Shown: positions 34,751 to 43,541 of the stretch, in pieces
Numbering within the stretch: the first letter of the stretch is position 1
Layout of the letters: the number at the start of each line of letters is the position of its first letter
Source of the DNA: Agromyces albus
GTDB lineage: Bacteria > Actinomycetota > Actinomycetes > Actinomycetales > Microbacteriaceae
NCBI RefSeq assembly: GCF_030815405.1
Contig: NZ_JAUSWX010000001.1
Coordinates: 620,001-684,000, forward strand
DNA: 64,000 nt
Direction of reading: 5' to 3'
Notes under the pieces: model-generated
Told to the model about the DNA's origin: nothing
The model's database searches: none
The model's input: only the letters and a program-made list of their open reading frames with translations
Position numbers and translations under genes: made by a program

Positions 34751-35896
34751 ATGCGGGAGAGGGGGAGCGGCGTGCGAGCGTTCGATCCCACGGCGATGCG
34801 CGAGGCGAACTCCTCGCTGACCCTCCGGTCGCTCTACCTCGCGAGCGGCCCGGTCACGATGACCGAGCTGAATCGCACGACCGGGCTGTCGCGTCGCACG
34901 ATCGAGCTCATCCTCACCGACCTCGTCACCGAGGGCTGGGTCGAGCCGATCGAACCCGGGCCGGCGACAGGCGCCGGGCGCCCGCCGCGTCTCTACGCCT
35001 TCCGGCCCGAGCACGCCCTCGTCGGGGCGGTGCAGTTCGACACGCACTCGACCGAGGCGCTCGTGGCCGACCTCAGCGGCACCGTGCTCGGTCGCTCCCG
35101 GCGCAAGCTCACGAACTCGACGAACCCCGACCTCACCCTCGCGGAGGCGAGGGCGGCCTTGCTCGCCGCGGTCGACGAGTCCGGCAGGTCACTCGAGGAC
35201 TTCCGGGCAGTCGGCGTGGCGATGGGAGGGGCCGTCGACGACGACGGCACGGTCGTGACCCTCGTCAACGCCCCGCGGTGGGCGGGCGTGCGCGCCGCCG
35301 ATGCGCTCAGTCTTCCGGCCGGCGTGCGCGTCACCATCGACAACGACGCGAACCTCGCGGCGCTCGCCGAGGGTGCGCTCGGCGCGGCGACCGACCACGC
35401 GAGCTTCACGTGGCTGATCGCGGGCAATCGTGCAGGCTCCGGCATCATCATCGACGGACGCATCCATCGAGGCTTCCGGGGAGCGGCCGGCGAGATCGTC
35501 GAGGCGAACCTCTTGGGCACGCGAGCGATGGAGCGCAATCCGTTCGGCCTGCTCACCTCGCCCGATCCGGCCGAACGAGCGGCGGGCGAGGCCATCGTCG
35601 AGGGCGTGCGTCGCGGAGACGCCGAGGCGATCGCCGAGCTCGACGCCTTCGTCGCGCCGTTCGCACAGCTGCTCGCGGTGTTCGCGTGGACCATCGCCCC
35701 GCCGCTCATCGTGCTCGGCGGCGGTCTCGAGGCCGGCGCCGACGTGCTCATTCCGAGCCTGCGCGCCGCCCTCGAGTCGGCCGGTGCACCCGCCATGGAA
35801 CTGCGCGGTTCGGCGCTCGGGCGCGAGGCCATGCTGCAGGGCGCACTGCGCGTCGCGATCATGAGCGTCGAGCACGAGCTCTTCAGCTCCGCCTGA
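34751..35896 (+). CDS. ROK-family transcriptional regulator
   Basis: A 381-residue ROK protein: N-terminal winged helix (about 10-75, TMTELNRTTGLSRRTIELILTDLVTEGWV) and a sugar-kinase-like domain (GVAMGGAVD, TIDNDANLAALAEGALG, GIIIDGRIHRGFRGAAGEI). The usual ROK zinc motif (HxCGxxGC) that should follow GAAGEI is missing; the sequence runs EANLLGTRAMERNPFG instead. It may therefore sense its ligand in a different way or be a diverged regulator. ATG 34751 or GTG 34772 may start it. It stands before the GMC oxidase and sugar importer, which are its probable targets. Confidence 0.88.
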   Translation: MRERGSGVRAFDPTAMREANSSLTLRSLYLASGPVTMTELNRTTGLSRRTIELILTDLVTEGWVEPIEPGPATGAGRPPRLYAFRPEHALVGAVQFDTHSTEALVADLSGTVLGRSRRKLTNSTNPDLTLAEARAALLAAVDESGRSLEDFRAVGVAMGGAVDDDGTVVTLVNAPRWAGVRAADALSLPAGVRVTIDNDANLAALAEGALGAATDHASFTWLIAGNRAGSGIIIDGRIHRGFRGAAGEIVEANLLGTRAMERNPFGLLTSPDPAERAAGEAIVEGVRRGDAEAIAELDAFVAPFAQLLAVFAWTIAPPLIVLGGGLEAGADVLIPSLRAALESAGAPAMELRGSALGREAMLQGALRVAIMSVEHELFSSA

Positions 35897-35955
35897 GCCC
35901 TCGGTCGAGCGCTGCCGGGCCGCTTCCACCCGCTTTCTGCAGGAGATTCGCGATC

Positions 35956-36063
35956 ATGTATGCCGTATGCGGATGCTTGACACGGAATCCCCTGCAGTTC
36001 GCATCCGGCAAGTGCCAGCGGCGACATCCGAGTGAAACATCCCGCAGTTATGCTGCAAAGTAG
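35956..36063 (+). CDS. Possible 35-residue Cys-containing leader ORF
   Basis: ATG 35956 opens a 35-codon frame ending TAG 36061, with AGGAG nine bases or so upstream and 30 bases between its stop and the GMC oxidase start. It has three Cys and several basic residues. It may be a leader peptide, or chance. The rest of 35897-36093 contains an imperfect inverted repeat TGCTGCAAAGTAGCA at 36050-36064, perhaps an operator. Confidence 0.25.
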   Translation: MYAVCGCLTRNPLQFASGKCQRRHPSETSRSYAAK

Positions 36064-36093
36064 CAATACTTCGCCGAGTCTCGGGAGTTCCGA

Positions 36094-37653
36094 ATGTCGC
36101 ACGTTCCACCCCCTGCCGACGTCCTCATCGTGGGCAGCGGCCTCATGGGCGCCGCCGTCGCGCGGATCGTGCGTGAGGGGTCGCCGGGTGCCCGCATCCA
36201 CATGGTCGACGGCGGCGCGCCGATCGGGAGCGCACCGGGCCAGCATCTCCACGACCTGCGGGATGATGCGTTGCGCGGCACCTACATCGAGCAGGCGTCT
36301 CCCGGCATCCAGTCCCTCTACCTCGGCGCCGCCGTCACGCCGGCGGTGAGCGCCGAGCTCCGCAGCGTGTCGCCCGGCATGTACCACCTCTCGTCGTTCG
36401 ATGAGAATGCGGCCGGGATGCCCGCGAGCGCCTTCGCGTGGAACGCGGGCGGCATGGGGGTGCACTGGACGGCCGCGACCCCGCGCCCTTGGGGCGACGA
36501 GGTGTTCGCGTACGACGGGCCCGACGCCTGGGCGCGCGACCTCGGCGAGGCCGAGCGGCTGCTCGGCGTGCACGACGCTCCGTTCGGCGTCACGAACGTC
36601 GGCGGCCGCATCCTCCAGGTGCTCGACTCGGTCTTCGGTGCGGTGAGCGCGCCTGGCCGGCATCCGCGCACGATGCCGATGGCGGTGGCGCCGAAGGAGG
36701 ACGGCCGACTGCCGCGCACCGGGCCGAACCGCATCCTTCCGCGCATGGCCGCGCCGAACGGTGACGACTTCACGCTCTCCACTGGCACGCTCGCCGTGGC
36801 GCTCGTGCACGATGGCGCAACGGTGCGCGGCGCCCGGGTGCGTGAGGTCGCAACCGGCGACGAGTACGAGATCGAGGCGGGAGTCACGATCGTCGCGGCC
36901 GACCCCATCCGCACGCCGCAACTGCTCTTCGCCTCGGGCATCAGGCCCGAGGCCCTCGGCCGCCACCTGAACGAGCACGCCTTCCTGACGGGGCAGGTGA
37001 TCGCCGACCTCGAGCGACTCGAGGTCGCGCTCGACGAGATCCCCGACCCCGGACCCGACGAGTGGGTCGCCGGCTCGTACTGGCTGCCGCACAGCGGACC
37101 CACGCAACCCTTCCATGGGCAGATCATGGACCGGCTCTATTTCGACGCGACGGGCGCTCGGCTCGCGTACTCGGTGGGCCTCGCGCTCTATGTGCCGACC
37201 GAGATCAACCCTGAGAACCGGCTGGTCTTCGATGACACGAAACCGGATGTCGCGGGCCTGCCGCGAATCACGGTGCGGTTCACGCACTCCGAGGCCGACC
37301 TGGCCCTTATCGAACAGGCGCGCGCGTCGCAACGGGCCGCCGGGGAGACGCTCGGCGACTTCGACCCCGAGCGCGACTCGGCCCTGCTTCCGCCGGGCTC
37401 CTCACTGCACTACACCGGCACGGCGCGATCGGGTGCGACCGATGACGGCACCTCCGTCTGCGACTCCGTAGGGCGCGTGTGGGGGTTCTCGAATCTCTAT
37501 CTCGCGGGCGGCGCCACCGTGCCGACGGCCGTTGTCGGCAACTCCACGCTCACCGGCATGGTGACCGCCGTGCGGGCCGGCCGTGCGGTCGTCGGTCAGC
37601 TCAGCGGAGGCCGCGTCGATGGTCACGCCGCGGCGCTGAATATTTCTAGGTAG
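36094..37653 (+). CDS. GMC flavoprotein, glycoside 3-oxidase/pyranose oxidase-like
   Basis: A 519-residue FAD enzyme of the GMC family. The dinucleotide site is VLIVGSGLMGAAVA (residues 10-23). GGMGVHWTAATPRPW matches the pyranose-oxidase flavin motif (STHWTCATP), keeping the His that binds FAD covalently in fungal pyranose 2-oxidase. Catalytic His439 (SSLHYTGT) and Asn483 (VGNSTLTG) are 44 residues apart, as recalled for the Arthrobacter-type glycoside 3-oxidases. No signal peptide, so it acts inside the cell. Family knowledge points to oxidation of a sugar or glycoside at C3 (or C2). Together with the ABC importer and the TIM-barrel enzyme downstream it resembles the actinobacterial C-/O-glycoside pathway; the substrate is inference. 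Confidence 0.85.
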   Translation: MSHVPPPADVLIVGSGLMGAAVARIVREGSPGARIHMVDGGAPIGSAPGQHLHDLRDDALRGTYIEQASPGIQSLYLGAAVTPAVSAELRSVSPGMYHLSSFDENAAGMPASAFAWNAGGMGVHWTAATPRPWGDEVFAYDGPDAWARDLGEAERLLGVHDAPFGVTNVGGRILQVLDSVFGAVSAPGRHPRTMPMAVAPKEDGRLPRTGPNRILPRMAAPNGDDFTLSTGTLAVALVHDGATVRGARVREVATGDEYEIEAGVTIVAADPIRTPQLLFASGIRPEALGRHLNEHAFLTGQVIADLERLEVALDEIPDPGPDEWVAGSYWLPHSGPTQPFHGQIMDRLYFDATGARLAYSVGLALYVPTEINPENRLVFDDTKPDVAGLPRITVRFTHSEADLALIEQARASQRAAGETLGDFDPERDSALLPPGSSLHYTGTARSGATDDGTSVCDSVGRVWGFSNLYLAGGATVPTAVVGNSTLTGMVTAVRAGRAVVGQLSGGRVDGHAAALNISR

Positions 37654-37882
37654 TAACAAAACTGCACAAGCACGTTACCGAGCCGTAAACTCTCCCGCGT
37701 GAACCCACTGCGGGCGGGCTATCCCTCTACTCTCAGGGAACAGGCCAGCCAAATCAGCATCCTCGATCACAGCATCGAGTGCTTCCATCAAGATTAGCGA
37801 TAACGAAACATCCCCCCAGAACCGCCGGATAGCTCCAACTTCAGAACCGCACCGCTCTTCCTTGCCCCCGAAAGGAATCACC

Positions 37883-39187
37883 ATGTTCACCACCTCACGA
37901 GCGCGACGCCGGGCACTCGCCGTCGCAGCGCCGGCACTCGCCGCCGCGCTCCTCCTCAGCGGCTGCGGACGCGGCGATGGCGCCGCCGACGCCGCGGCCG
38001 ACATCGAGATCGACGACTCGCCCGCTACCGGATCGCTCAGCCTCTGGATCGGCTCCGGCGAAGCCGATGCTCTAGAGGGCTTCCTCGACGACTTCGCGGC
38101 AGAGAACCCCGACGTCGAGCTCGAGCTCACGAACGTGCCATCCGACTCGCTCGACACGAAGCTCACCACCGCGATCGCCTCCGGGGAGGTGCCCGACCTC
38201 ACGATGCTCTACTCGCAGACGCAGAGCACGATGCTCGCAACGGGGGGCTTCGCCCCGGTGCCCGACGGGCTCGTGGACAGCGAGGCGTTCTTCGAGCCCG
38301 CCTACGAGGGCACGCTCGTCGACGGCGTCTCGCACGCGGTGCCCTGGTACGCCTACGCGAACGTCTGGTACTACCGAAAAGACGTCGTCGAGGCCGCCGG
38401 AGCCACGCCGCCCACAACGTGGGAGGAGACGAGCGCCTTCGCAGAGCAGCTGACGGCGGCGGGTCATCCGATGCCCCTCGGACTCGACGTCGGGTACGAC
38501 GCGTACAGCGCGCAGGCGCTCGATGCCCTCGTGCACCAGAACGACGGCAGCCTGATCAGCGACGACCTCACCACGTGGACGATCGATGACCCCGAGAACG
38601 TCGAGGCGCTCGAGTTCTGGGGCTCGCTCTTCGCCGACGGTGACGCGAGCCCAGACGGCCCGCTCTTCCTCGACACGGTGCCGTGGTTCACGTCGGGCCA
38701 GACCGTCGCCGGGGGCAACGGACCATGGTTCCCCGGGTTCCTCGACGGCGCCAACGGCGAGGGATGGTCTGCCGAGCACCTCGGCGCGATCGTGCCGCCC
38801 GCCGGCCCCGACGGCACGGTCGCGGCGAACTTCGGCGGCGGCAGCCTCGCCGTGCTGAAGGATGCCGAGAACCCCGACGCCGCGTGGAAGCTCGCCCGCT
38901 ACCTCGCCCAGCCCGACGTGCAGGTCGCCTGGTACGAGACCTTCGGCAACCTCCCGACGACGGAAGCCGCATGGGACGAGCCGGTCATCGCCGACGACCC
39001 GCTGCTCGCCCCCGTGCGAGAGGCGCTGCCGCACGCCGTCGCCGTTCCCGCGGTGCCCACCTGGAGTGAGGTCGGCGCGATCATCGGACAGCAGATGGAG
39101 CGGGTCGCCCGCGGCGAGGCATCCGCTGAAGACGTGCTTGCCGAGGCGCAGGCGCAGGCCGAGGCGATCGGCACGGGAGTCGAGTAG
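37883..39187 (+). CDS. Sugar ABC transporter substrate-binding lipoprotein
   Basis: A 434-residue binding lipoprotein; GAAAGGA lies seven bases before ATG 37883, and the signal peptide ends in LLLSGC. Family-1 solute-binding features are LWIGSGEADALEGFLDDFAAENPDVEL and SHAVPWYAYANVWYYRKDV. It heads an operon with two permeases and an isomerase/epimerase. The 229-base gap before it (37654-37882) is AT-richer than its surroundings and holds a -10-like GATAAC at 37799-37804 within TTAGCGATAA; no clear terminator of the GMC gene is seen, so read-through is possible. The ligand is probably a glycoside or sugar used by the GMC oxidase. Confidence 0.92.
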   Translation: MFTTSRARRRALAVAAPALAAALLLSGCGRGDGAADAAADIEIDDSPATGSLSLWIGSGEADALEGFLDDFAAENPDVELELTNVPSDSLDTKLTTAIASGEVPDLTMLYSQTQSTMLATGGFAPVPDGLVDSEAFFEPAYEGTLVDGVSHAVPWYAYANVWYYRKDVVEAAGATPPTTWEETSAFAEQLTAAGHPMPLGLDVGYDAYSAQALDALVHQNDGSLISDDLTTWTIDDPENVEALEFWGSLFADGDASPDGPLFLDTVPWFTSGQTVAGGNGPWFPGFLDGANGEGWSAEHLGAIVPPAGPDGTVAANFGGGSLAVLKDAENPDAAWKLARYLAQPDVQVAWYETFGNLPTTEAAWDEPVIADDPLLAPVREALPHAVAVPAVPTWSEVGAIIGQQMERVARGEASAEDVLAEAQAQAEAIGTGVE

Positions 39188-39190
39188 CCG

Positions 39191-40135
39191 ATGGCCATCG
39201 AGACCACGTCGGCGGGGGTGGCGGCCCTGAGCCGCCCCCTCCGCTGGGGCGTCCTCCGGCGATTGTCGCCGGGGCCCACGGGCGTCGCCTGGCTGTTCGT
39301 GACGCCGTTCCTCGTGATCTTCGCCGTGTTCACAGCAGTGCCGGCCGTCATGGCCGTCACCCTCACGATGACCGACATCGGCGTGGCCGACCTGCGCGAC
39401 CCGCTCGGCGTGAACTTCGTCTTCCTCGACAACTTCCAGACGGTGCTTACCGCCCCCGCGTTCCTTCGCTCGGCGCTCAACACGGTGATCTACGTGGGGA
39501 TCGGTGTGCCGGTCACCATGGCGATCGGCTTCCTGCTCGCGCTCGCGCTCGACAGCGGCATCCGTCGGGCTCGCCCGGTGTTCAGGGCCGTCATCTACCT
39601 GCCAGTGATCGCGAACATCGTCGCGGCCGCGATCGTGTGGCAATACGCCTTCACGCTCAACGGACCGATCAACAGCTTCCTCGCCGATCTCGGGATCGCC
39701 GGCCCGAACTGGCTCGGCACGCCCACCACGGCCATGTTCGTCGTGCTGCTGCTCACCATCTGGAGAACGACCGGCACGTGCATGGTGCTCTTCCTCGCGG
39801 GCCTGCAGGCGGTGCCCGAGGAGGTGCACGAAGCGGCATCCCTCGACGGCGCCGGCTACTGGCGGCGTGTCTTCCAGATGACCCTGCCGCTGTTGCGCCC
39901 GACGACCCTCCTCGTGACCGTGCTGATGAGCGTGATGTTCCTCAACATCTTCGACGAGCCGTTCCTCCTGACCGAGGGCGGGCCGCTGGGCTCGACCAAG
40001 TCGGTCGCGCAATGGGTCTACGAGCAGTTCGGGTTCGGCAACATCTCCAACGCCATGACCGGCTCGATCGTGCTGCTCCTCGGGGTGCTCATCGTGTGCG
40101 TCGTCCAACTCCGAGTGCTGAGGCCGAAGCAATGA
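39191..40135 (+). CDS. Sugar ABC transporter permease (MalF type)
   Basis: A 314-residue permease starting three bases after the binding-protein stop. Six transmembrane segments follow a 30-residue cytosolic tail; the EAA loop reads EVHEAASLDGAGYWRRVFQMTLP. Its TGA overlaps the next ATG (ATGA). Confidence 0.92.
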   Translation: MAIETTSAGVAALSRPLRWGVLRRLSPGPTGVAWLFVTPFLVIFAVFTAVPAVMAVTLTMTDIGVADLRDPLGVNFVFLDNFQTVLTAPAFLRSALNTVIYVGIGVPVTMAIGFLLALALDSGIRRARPVFRAVIYLPVIANIVAAAIVWQYAFTLNGPINSFLADLGIAGPNWLGTPTTAMFVVLLLTIWRTTGTCMVLFLAGLQAVPEEVHEAASLDGAGYWRRVFQMTLPLLRPTTLLVTVLMSVMFLNIFDEPFLLTEGGPLGSTKSVAQWVYEQFGFGNISNAMTGSIVLLLGVLIVCVVQLRVLRPKQ

Positions 40136-40962
40136 ACCGTCTCCACGTGGTGCGGGCATCGGGGCTCTACCTGGTGCTCTGCCTCGTCAGCGCCCTCATG
40201 CTGCTGCCGTTCGCCTGGGTGGTCTTCGGCGCGTTCAAGACCCAGGGCGAGTTCACCGCGAACCCGGGCGGCTGGCTTCCCGAGAGCTTTGCGAACCTGC
40301 AGAACTTCGTCGTGCTCTTCACCGAGGAGGGATTCGGCGGAATCCTCGTGAACAGCATCATCGTCTCGGCGGTGACCGTGCTCGCCAACGTGCTGTTCTG
40401 CTCGATGGCCGGCTATGCGCTCGCGAAGCTGCCGTTCCGCGGCCGTTCGCTCCTGATGGGGTGCGTGCTCGTCGCGATGACCGTGCCGTACGTCGCGCTG
40501 TTCGTGCCGCAGTTCCTCATCATCGTGCAGCTCGGGCTCGTGAACACCCTCGCCGGCATCATCGCGCCGATGCTCGTGATGCCGCTCGGCGTGTTCATCA
40601 TGCGCCAGTTCGCACTCTCGATCCCCGACGAGCTCCTCGAGGCGGCACGCATCGACGGCGCGGGGGAGTTCGGGATCTTCTTCCGCATCTTCCTGCCGCT
40701 CCTCGGCCCAGCGATCGCCACCGTGTCGATCTTCACGTTCCTCGCGTCGTGGAACTTCTTCCTCTGGCCACTCGTGGTGGCGCAGACCGAAGACGTGTTC
40801 ACGCTGCCCGTCGCCCTCGCGATCGCCTCGCAGCAGGCGAACACCACCGTCTACGGGTTGCTCCTCGCCGGTGCGATCGTCGTGCTGCTGCCGGTGCTCA
40901 TCCTCTTCCTGTTCCTCCAGCGGTACTTCATCCAGGGCATCGCGACGGCAGGACTCAAATGA
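40132..40962 (+). CDS. Sugar ABC transporter permease (MalG type)
   Basis: A 276-residue permease with six transmembrane segments; EAA loop DELLEAARIDGAGEFGIFFRIFLP. Both ends overlap neighbours by ATGA, so translation is coupled from the first permease through to the TIM-barrel enzyme. The ATPase is not encoded here. Confidence 0.92.
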   Translation: MNRLHVVRASGLYLVLCLVSALMLLPFAWVVFGAFKTQGEFTANPGGWLPESFANLQNFVVLFTEEGFGGILVNSIIVSAVTVLANVLFCSMAGYALAKLPFRGRSLLMGCVLVAMTVPYVALFVPQFLIIVQLGLVNTLAGIIAPMLVMPLGVFIMRQFALSIPDELLEAARIDGAGEFGIFFRIFLPLLGPAIATVSIFTFLASWNFFLWPLVVAQTEDVFTLPVALAIASQQANTTVYGLLLAGAIVVLLPVLILFLFLQRYFIQGIATAGLK

Positions 40963-41951
40963 CCATGGCATCGGATGCCGCAGAGAGAGGACCTCACTTG
41001 ACGATCCCGCGTGCGCAGTTCGCGCTGAACCCCATCCAGTGGATCAACATCAAGGAGAACCCCGACGACCCGTCGAGCGCCGATCTCTGGCTCTTCGCCG
41101 ACCCCGCGTTCCGCGCCGACTACCCGGCCGTGCTCGGCAAGGTGAAGGCGGGCGGGTTCGACAGCGTGATGATGCAGGTGCTCGACACGCAGACGCTGCA
41201 GAACTACGAGCGGATGATCCGCGAGGCGGGCCTGCGCCTGGCCCCCGGCTACTGCCACGTCGGCCTGCCCGAGGATCACGGCCACGCGTTCGCGCCGGGC
41301 AGCCCGGAGTGGGTGCGCTGGTTCGACGGGATCCGCCGCGCTGCCGAGGAGTCGAACTACTTCGGACTCGAGACGGTCTTCCTCGCGCCCGAGATGTCGT
41401 GGGATGGCGCCGCACGCACGGTCACGAGCTCGGCGGTGGGCGCGGCCTTCGACGAGGGCCGACTCGACCGGGTGGTCGACGTGCTCGCCGAAGCCGCCCG
41501 GATCCTCACCGACGAGGGTGTGCGGCCCGGACTGCACAACCACGTCGGCACGTGGGTCGAGACCGAGTACGAGATCGACTACGTGCTCGACCAGATCGAC
41601 GAGGCTCTCCTCGGCGCGTCGTTCGACGTGGGCCATCTCGCCTGGGCGGGCGTCGACCCCGTCACGATGCTCGCCAAGCACCGCGATCGCCTCGTCGACG
41701 TGCACGTGAAAGACCTCGACCTCGCTGTCGCCGCCGCGAGCCGTGCGCAGCCGACCGACTATCGCTCGACCGTCGATCGTGGGCTCTTCCTCGAGCCGGG
41801 CCTCGGCGACCTCGACCTCGACGGATGCCTCGGCGCTCTGCCCGACGGCTTCGGCGGCTGGGTCATCATCGAGGTCGACCGGGCCTCGATGGATCCCGAC
41901 GAGAGCGTGCACGTGAGTCGCCGCTGGGTCGAGCGGGTCTTCCCGGCCTGA
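40959..41951 (+). CDS. TIM-barrel sugar isomerase/epimerase family enzyme
   Basis: A 330-residue cytosolic protein of the AP-endonuclease-2 fold (xylose isomerase-like TIM barrel). Metal ligands seem intact: Glu in FLAPEMSWDG, Asp/His in FDVGHLAWAG, His in VDVHVKDLD and Glu in VIIEVDRAS. Members epimerise or isomerise keto-sugars, or split 3-keto-glycosides. It is the last gene of the importer operon, joined by ATGA, which ties its substrate to the imported compound. With the GMC oxidase upstream, action on a 3-keto sugar or 3-keto glycoside is the best guess. It ends 10 bases before the convergent sensor kinase gene. Confidence 0.85.
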   Translation: MTMASDAAERGPHLTIPRAQFALNPIQWINIKENPDDPSSADLWLFADPAFRADYPAVLGKVKAGGFDSVMMQVLDTQTLQNYERMIREAGLRLAPGYCHVGLPEDHGHAFAPGSPEWVRWFDGIRRAAEESNYFGLETVFLAPEMSWDGAARTVTSSAVGAAFDEGRLDRVVDVLAEAARILTDEGVRPGLHNHVGTWVETEYEIDYVLDQIDEALLGASFDVGHLAWAGVDPVTMLAKHRDRLVDVHVKDLDLAVAAASRAQPTDYRSTVDRGLFLEPGLGDLDLDGCLGALPDGFGGWVIIEVDRASMDPDESVHVSRRWVERVFPA

Positions 41952-41961
41952 CCGGGCGGTC

Positions 41962-43530
41962 TCAGGTGGTGACGGCGGTACTCGTGACCGGCAGCTCGGT
42001 GCCGGCCGGCCCGGCATCCGCGAGCTCGGCAGCGGCAAGCCCGTCGCCGGCGATCCCGCCCTCGTGCTCACCGAAGCCCATGCGCGGGAGCTCGACGATG
42101 AATCGCGTGCCTGCGGTACTCGTCACCACCGAGACCGACCCGTCGTGCGCCTCGACGATCGACCGCACGATCGCAAGCCCGAGTCCGGTGCTGCCGTGAG
42201 CCCTCGTGCGTGACGGGTCGCCACGCACGAATCGCTCGAAGAGCACCGGCACCAGCTCGTCGGCGATGCCGTCGCCGTCGTCGGAGACGGTGAGCTGCAC
42301 GCGCGGGCGATCCGACGCCGTTGCATCGCGCGTGTGCACGCCGACGGTCACGTGGGTGCCGGCGGGAGTGTGGGTGCCGGCGTTGGCGAGGAGGTTTGCG
42401 ACCATGCGGTGCAACTGCTCGGCATCACCCTGCACGAGCACCGCCTCGTGCGGCACCTCCACCGCCCACTCGTGCGAACGATAGGCGGCTTGGGCATCGC
42501 TCGCCGCCGCCGTCACGACGTCGGCGAGATCGACCTCGTCGGACTGGATGTCCTGCCCCTCGTCGAGGCGCGCCAGGAGGAGCAGCTCACCGACGAGCGC
42601 ACTCATGCGGCCGGCCTCCGCTTCGATCCGCGTGAGGGCGAACTCGGTCGTCGCCGGCAGCTCGGCGCTGTCCTGCCGCGTGAGCTCGGCGTAGCCCAGG
42701 ATCGACGCCAACGGGGTGCGCAGTTCATGACTCGCATCGGTGATGAACCGCCGCATGCGCCGGTCGGTGGCGGCACGCACCTTGAGCGCGTCGTCGACGT
42801 GACGCAGCAACAGGTCGAGCGCGTGGCCGACCCGGCCGACTTCGGTCTGGTCGGTGATGTCGCGGGCGTCGAGGCCGTGCGGCACCGAGACGTCGCCCGA
42901 GTGCAGCGAGACGGCGGTGACGGCGGCCGCGGCATCCGCGACTCGGGACAACGGGCGAAGCGCAGCCCGCACGAACACGGTCGCGCCCAACACCGCCAGG
43001 GCGATTGCGAGGATCGTGATGGCCACGTTCGCCACCGTGTTCGCGAGCGCCGCATCTTGCGCGGCCGCCGTGCTGGCAGCGACGAAGTACGTCGTGCCGT
43101 CAGCGTCGTCGACGATGGTGCCGCGGAGGCTTCCGAAGTCGGCGAGCGCAAGGTCGCTCGGTTCGCCGGCCGACATGCTCGCGACCGTCGATTCGACGGC
43201 GTCGAGCTGGGCGCGATCGAGCTCGGAGCCGCCCGACTCCGTGAATCGTGCGGCGTCGACGACTTCGCCGTCGTCGAGCATCGCGATGATCGTGTCGGGC
43301 GCGTAGCCGACGTAGTCGACGAACGGCTTCTGGAACTGCGGCTTCGCGCGGTACTTCTCGACGGTCTGCTCGAGCATGCCGACGGATGCCGCGAGCTGCG
43401 TGTCGATCATCGAATACGAGGTCGCGTGCAGGGTCAGGGAGCTGACGAGCGTGACCGTGAGGAGCGCACCGGCGAGCAACGTCGCGGTGCCCACGACGAG
43501 CTGCTCCCGAAGTGAGATGCGACGAGTCAT
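41962..43530 (-). CDS. OmpR-type sensor histidine kinase
   Basis: A 522-residue membrane sensor kinase. Two transmembrane segments (about 10-33 and 170-190) flank an extracytoplasmic domain; HAMP, HisKA (phospho-acceptor His in ITDASHELRTPLASI) and HATPase (VSDDGDGIADELV, STGLGLAIVRSIV) follow. ATG 43530 follows AGAGGG by 6 bases; a GTG five codons upstream overlaps the regulator stop and is the alternative. The layout resembles actinobacterial MprB/TcrY-like kinases. It is co-transcribed with, and downstream of, its response regulator. Signal unknown; a C-terminal tail of about 40 residues is low-complexity. Confidence 0.92.
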   Translation of the reverse strand: MTRRISLREQLVVGTATLLAGALLTVTLVSSLTLHATSYSMIDTQLAASVGMLEQTVEKYRAKPQFQKPFVDYVGYAPDTIIAMLDDGEVVDAARFTESGGSELDRAQLDAVESTVASMSAGEPSDLALADFGSLRGTIVDDADGTTYFVAASTAAAQDAALANTVANVAITILAIALAVLGATVFVRAALRPLSRVADAAAAVTAVSLHSGDVSVPHGLDARDITDQTEVGRVGHALDLLLRHVDDALKVRAATDRRMRRFITDASHELRTPLASILGYAELTRQDSAELPATTEFALTRIEAEAGRMSALVGELLLLARLDEGQDIQSDEVDLADVVTAAASDAQAAYRSHEWAVEVPHEAVLVQGDAEQLHRMVANLLANAGTHTPAGTHVTVGVHTRDATASDRPRVQLTVSDDGDGIADELVPVLFERFVRGDPSRTRAHGSTGLGLAIVRSIVEAHDGSVSVVTSTAGTRFIVELPRMGFGEHEGGIAGDGLAAAELADAGPAGTELPVTSTAVTT

Positions 43531-43541
43531 CCGGAGCCCTC

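Noticed and set aside
38072..40159. A 695-codon His/Glu/Arg-rich open frame on the minus strand
   Set aside because: Shadow of the binding protein and permease genes; the charge pattern mirrors their hydrophobic codons.
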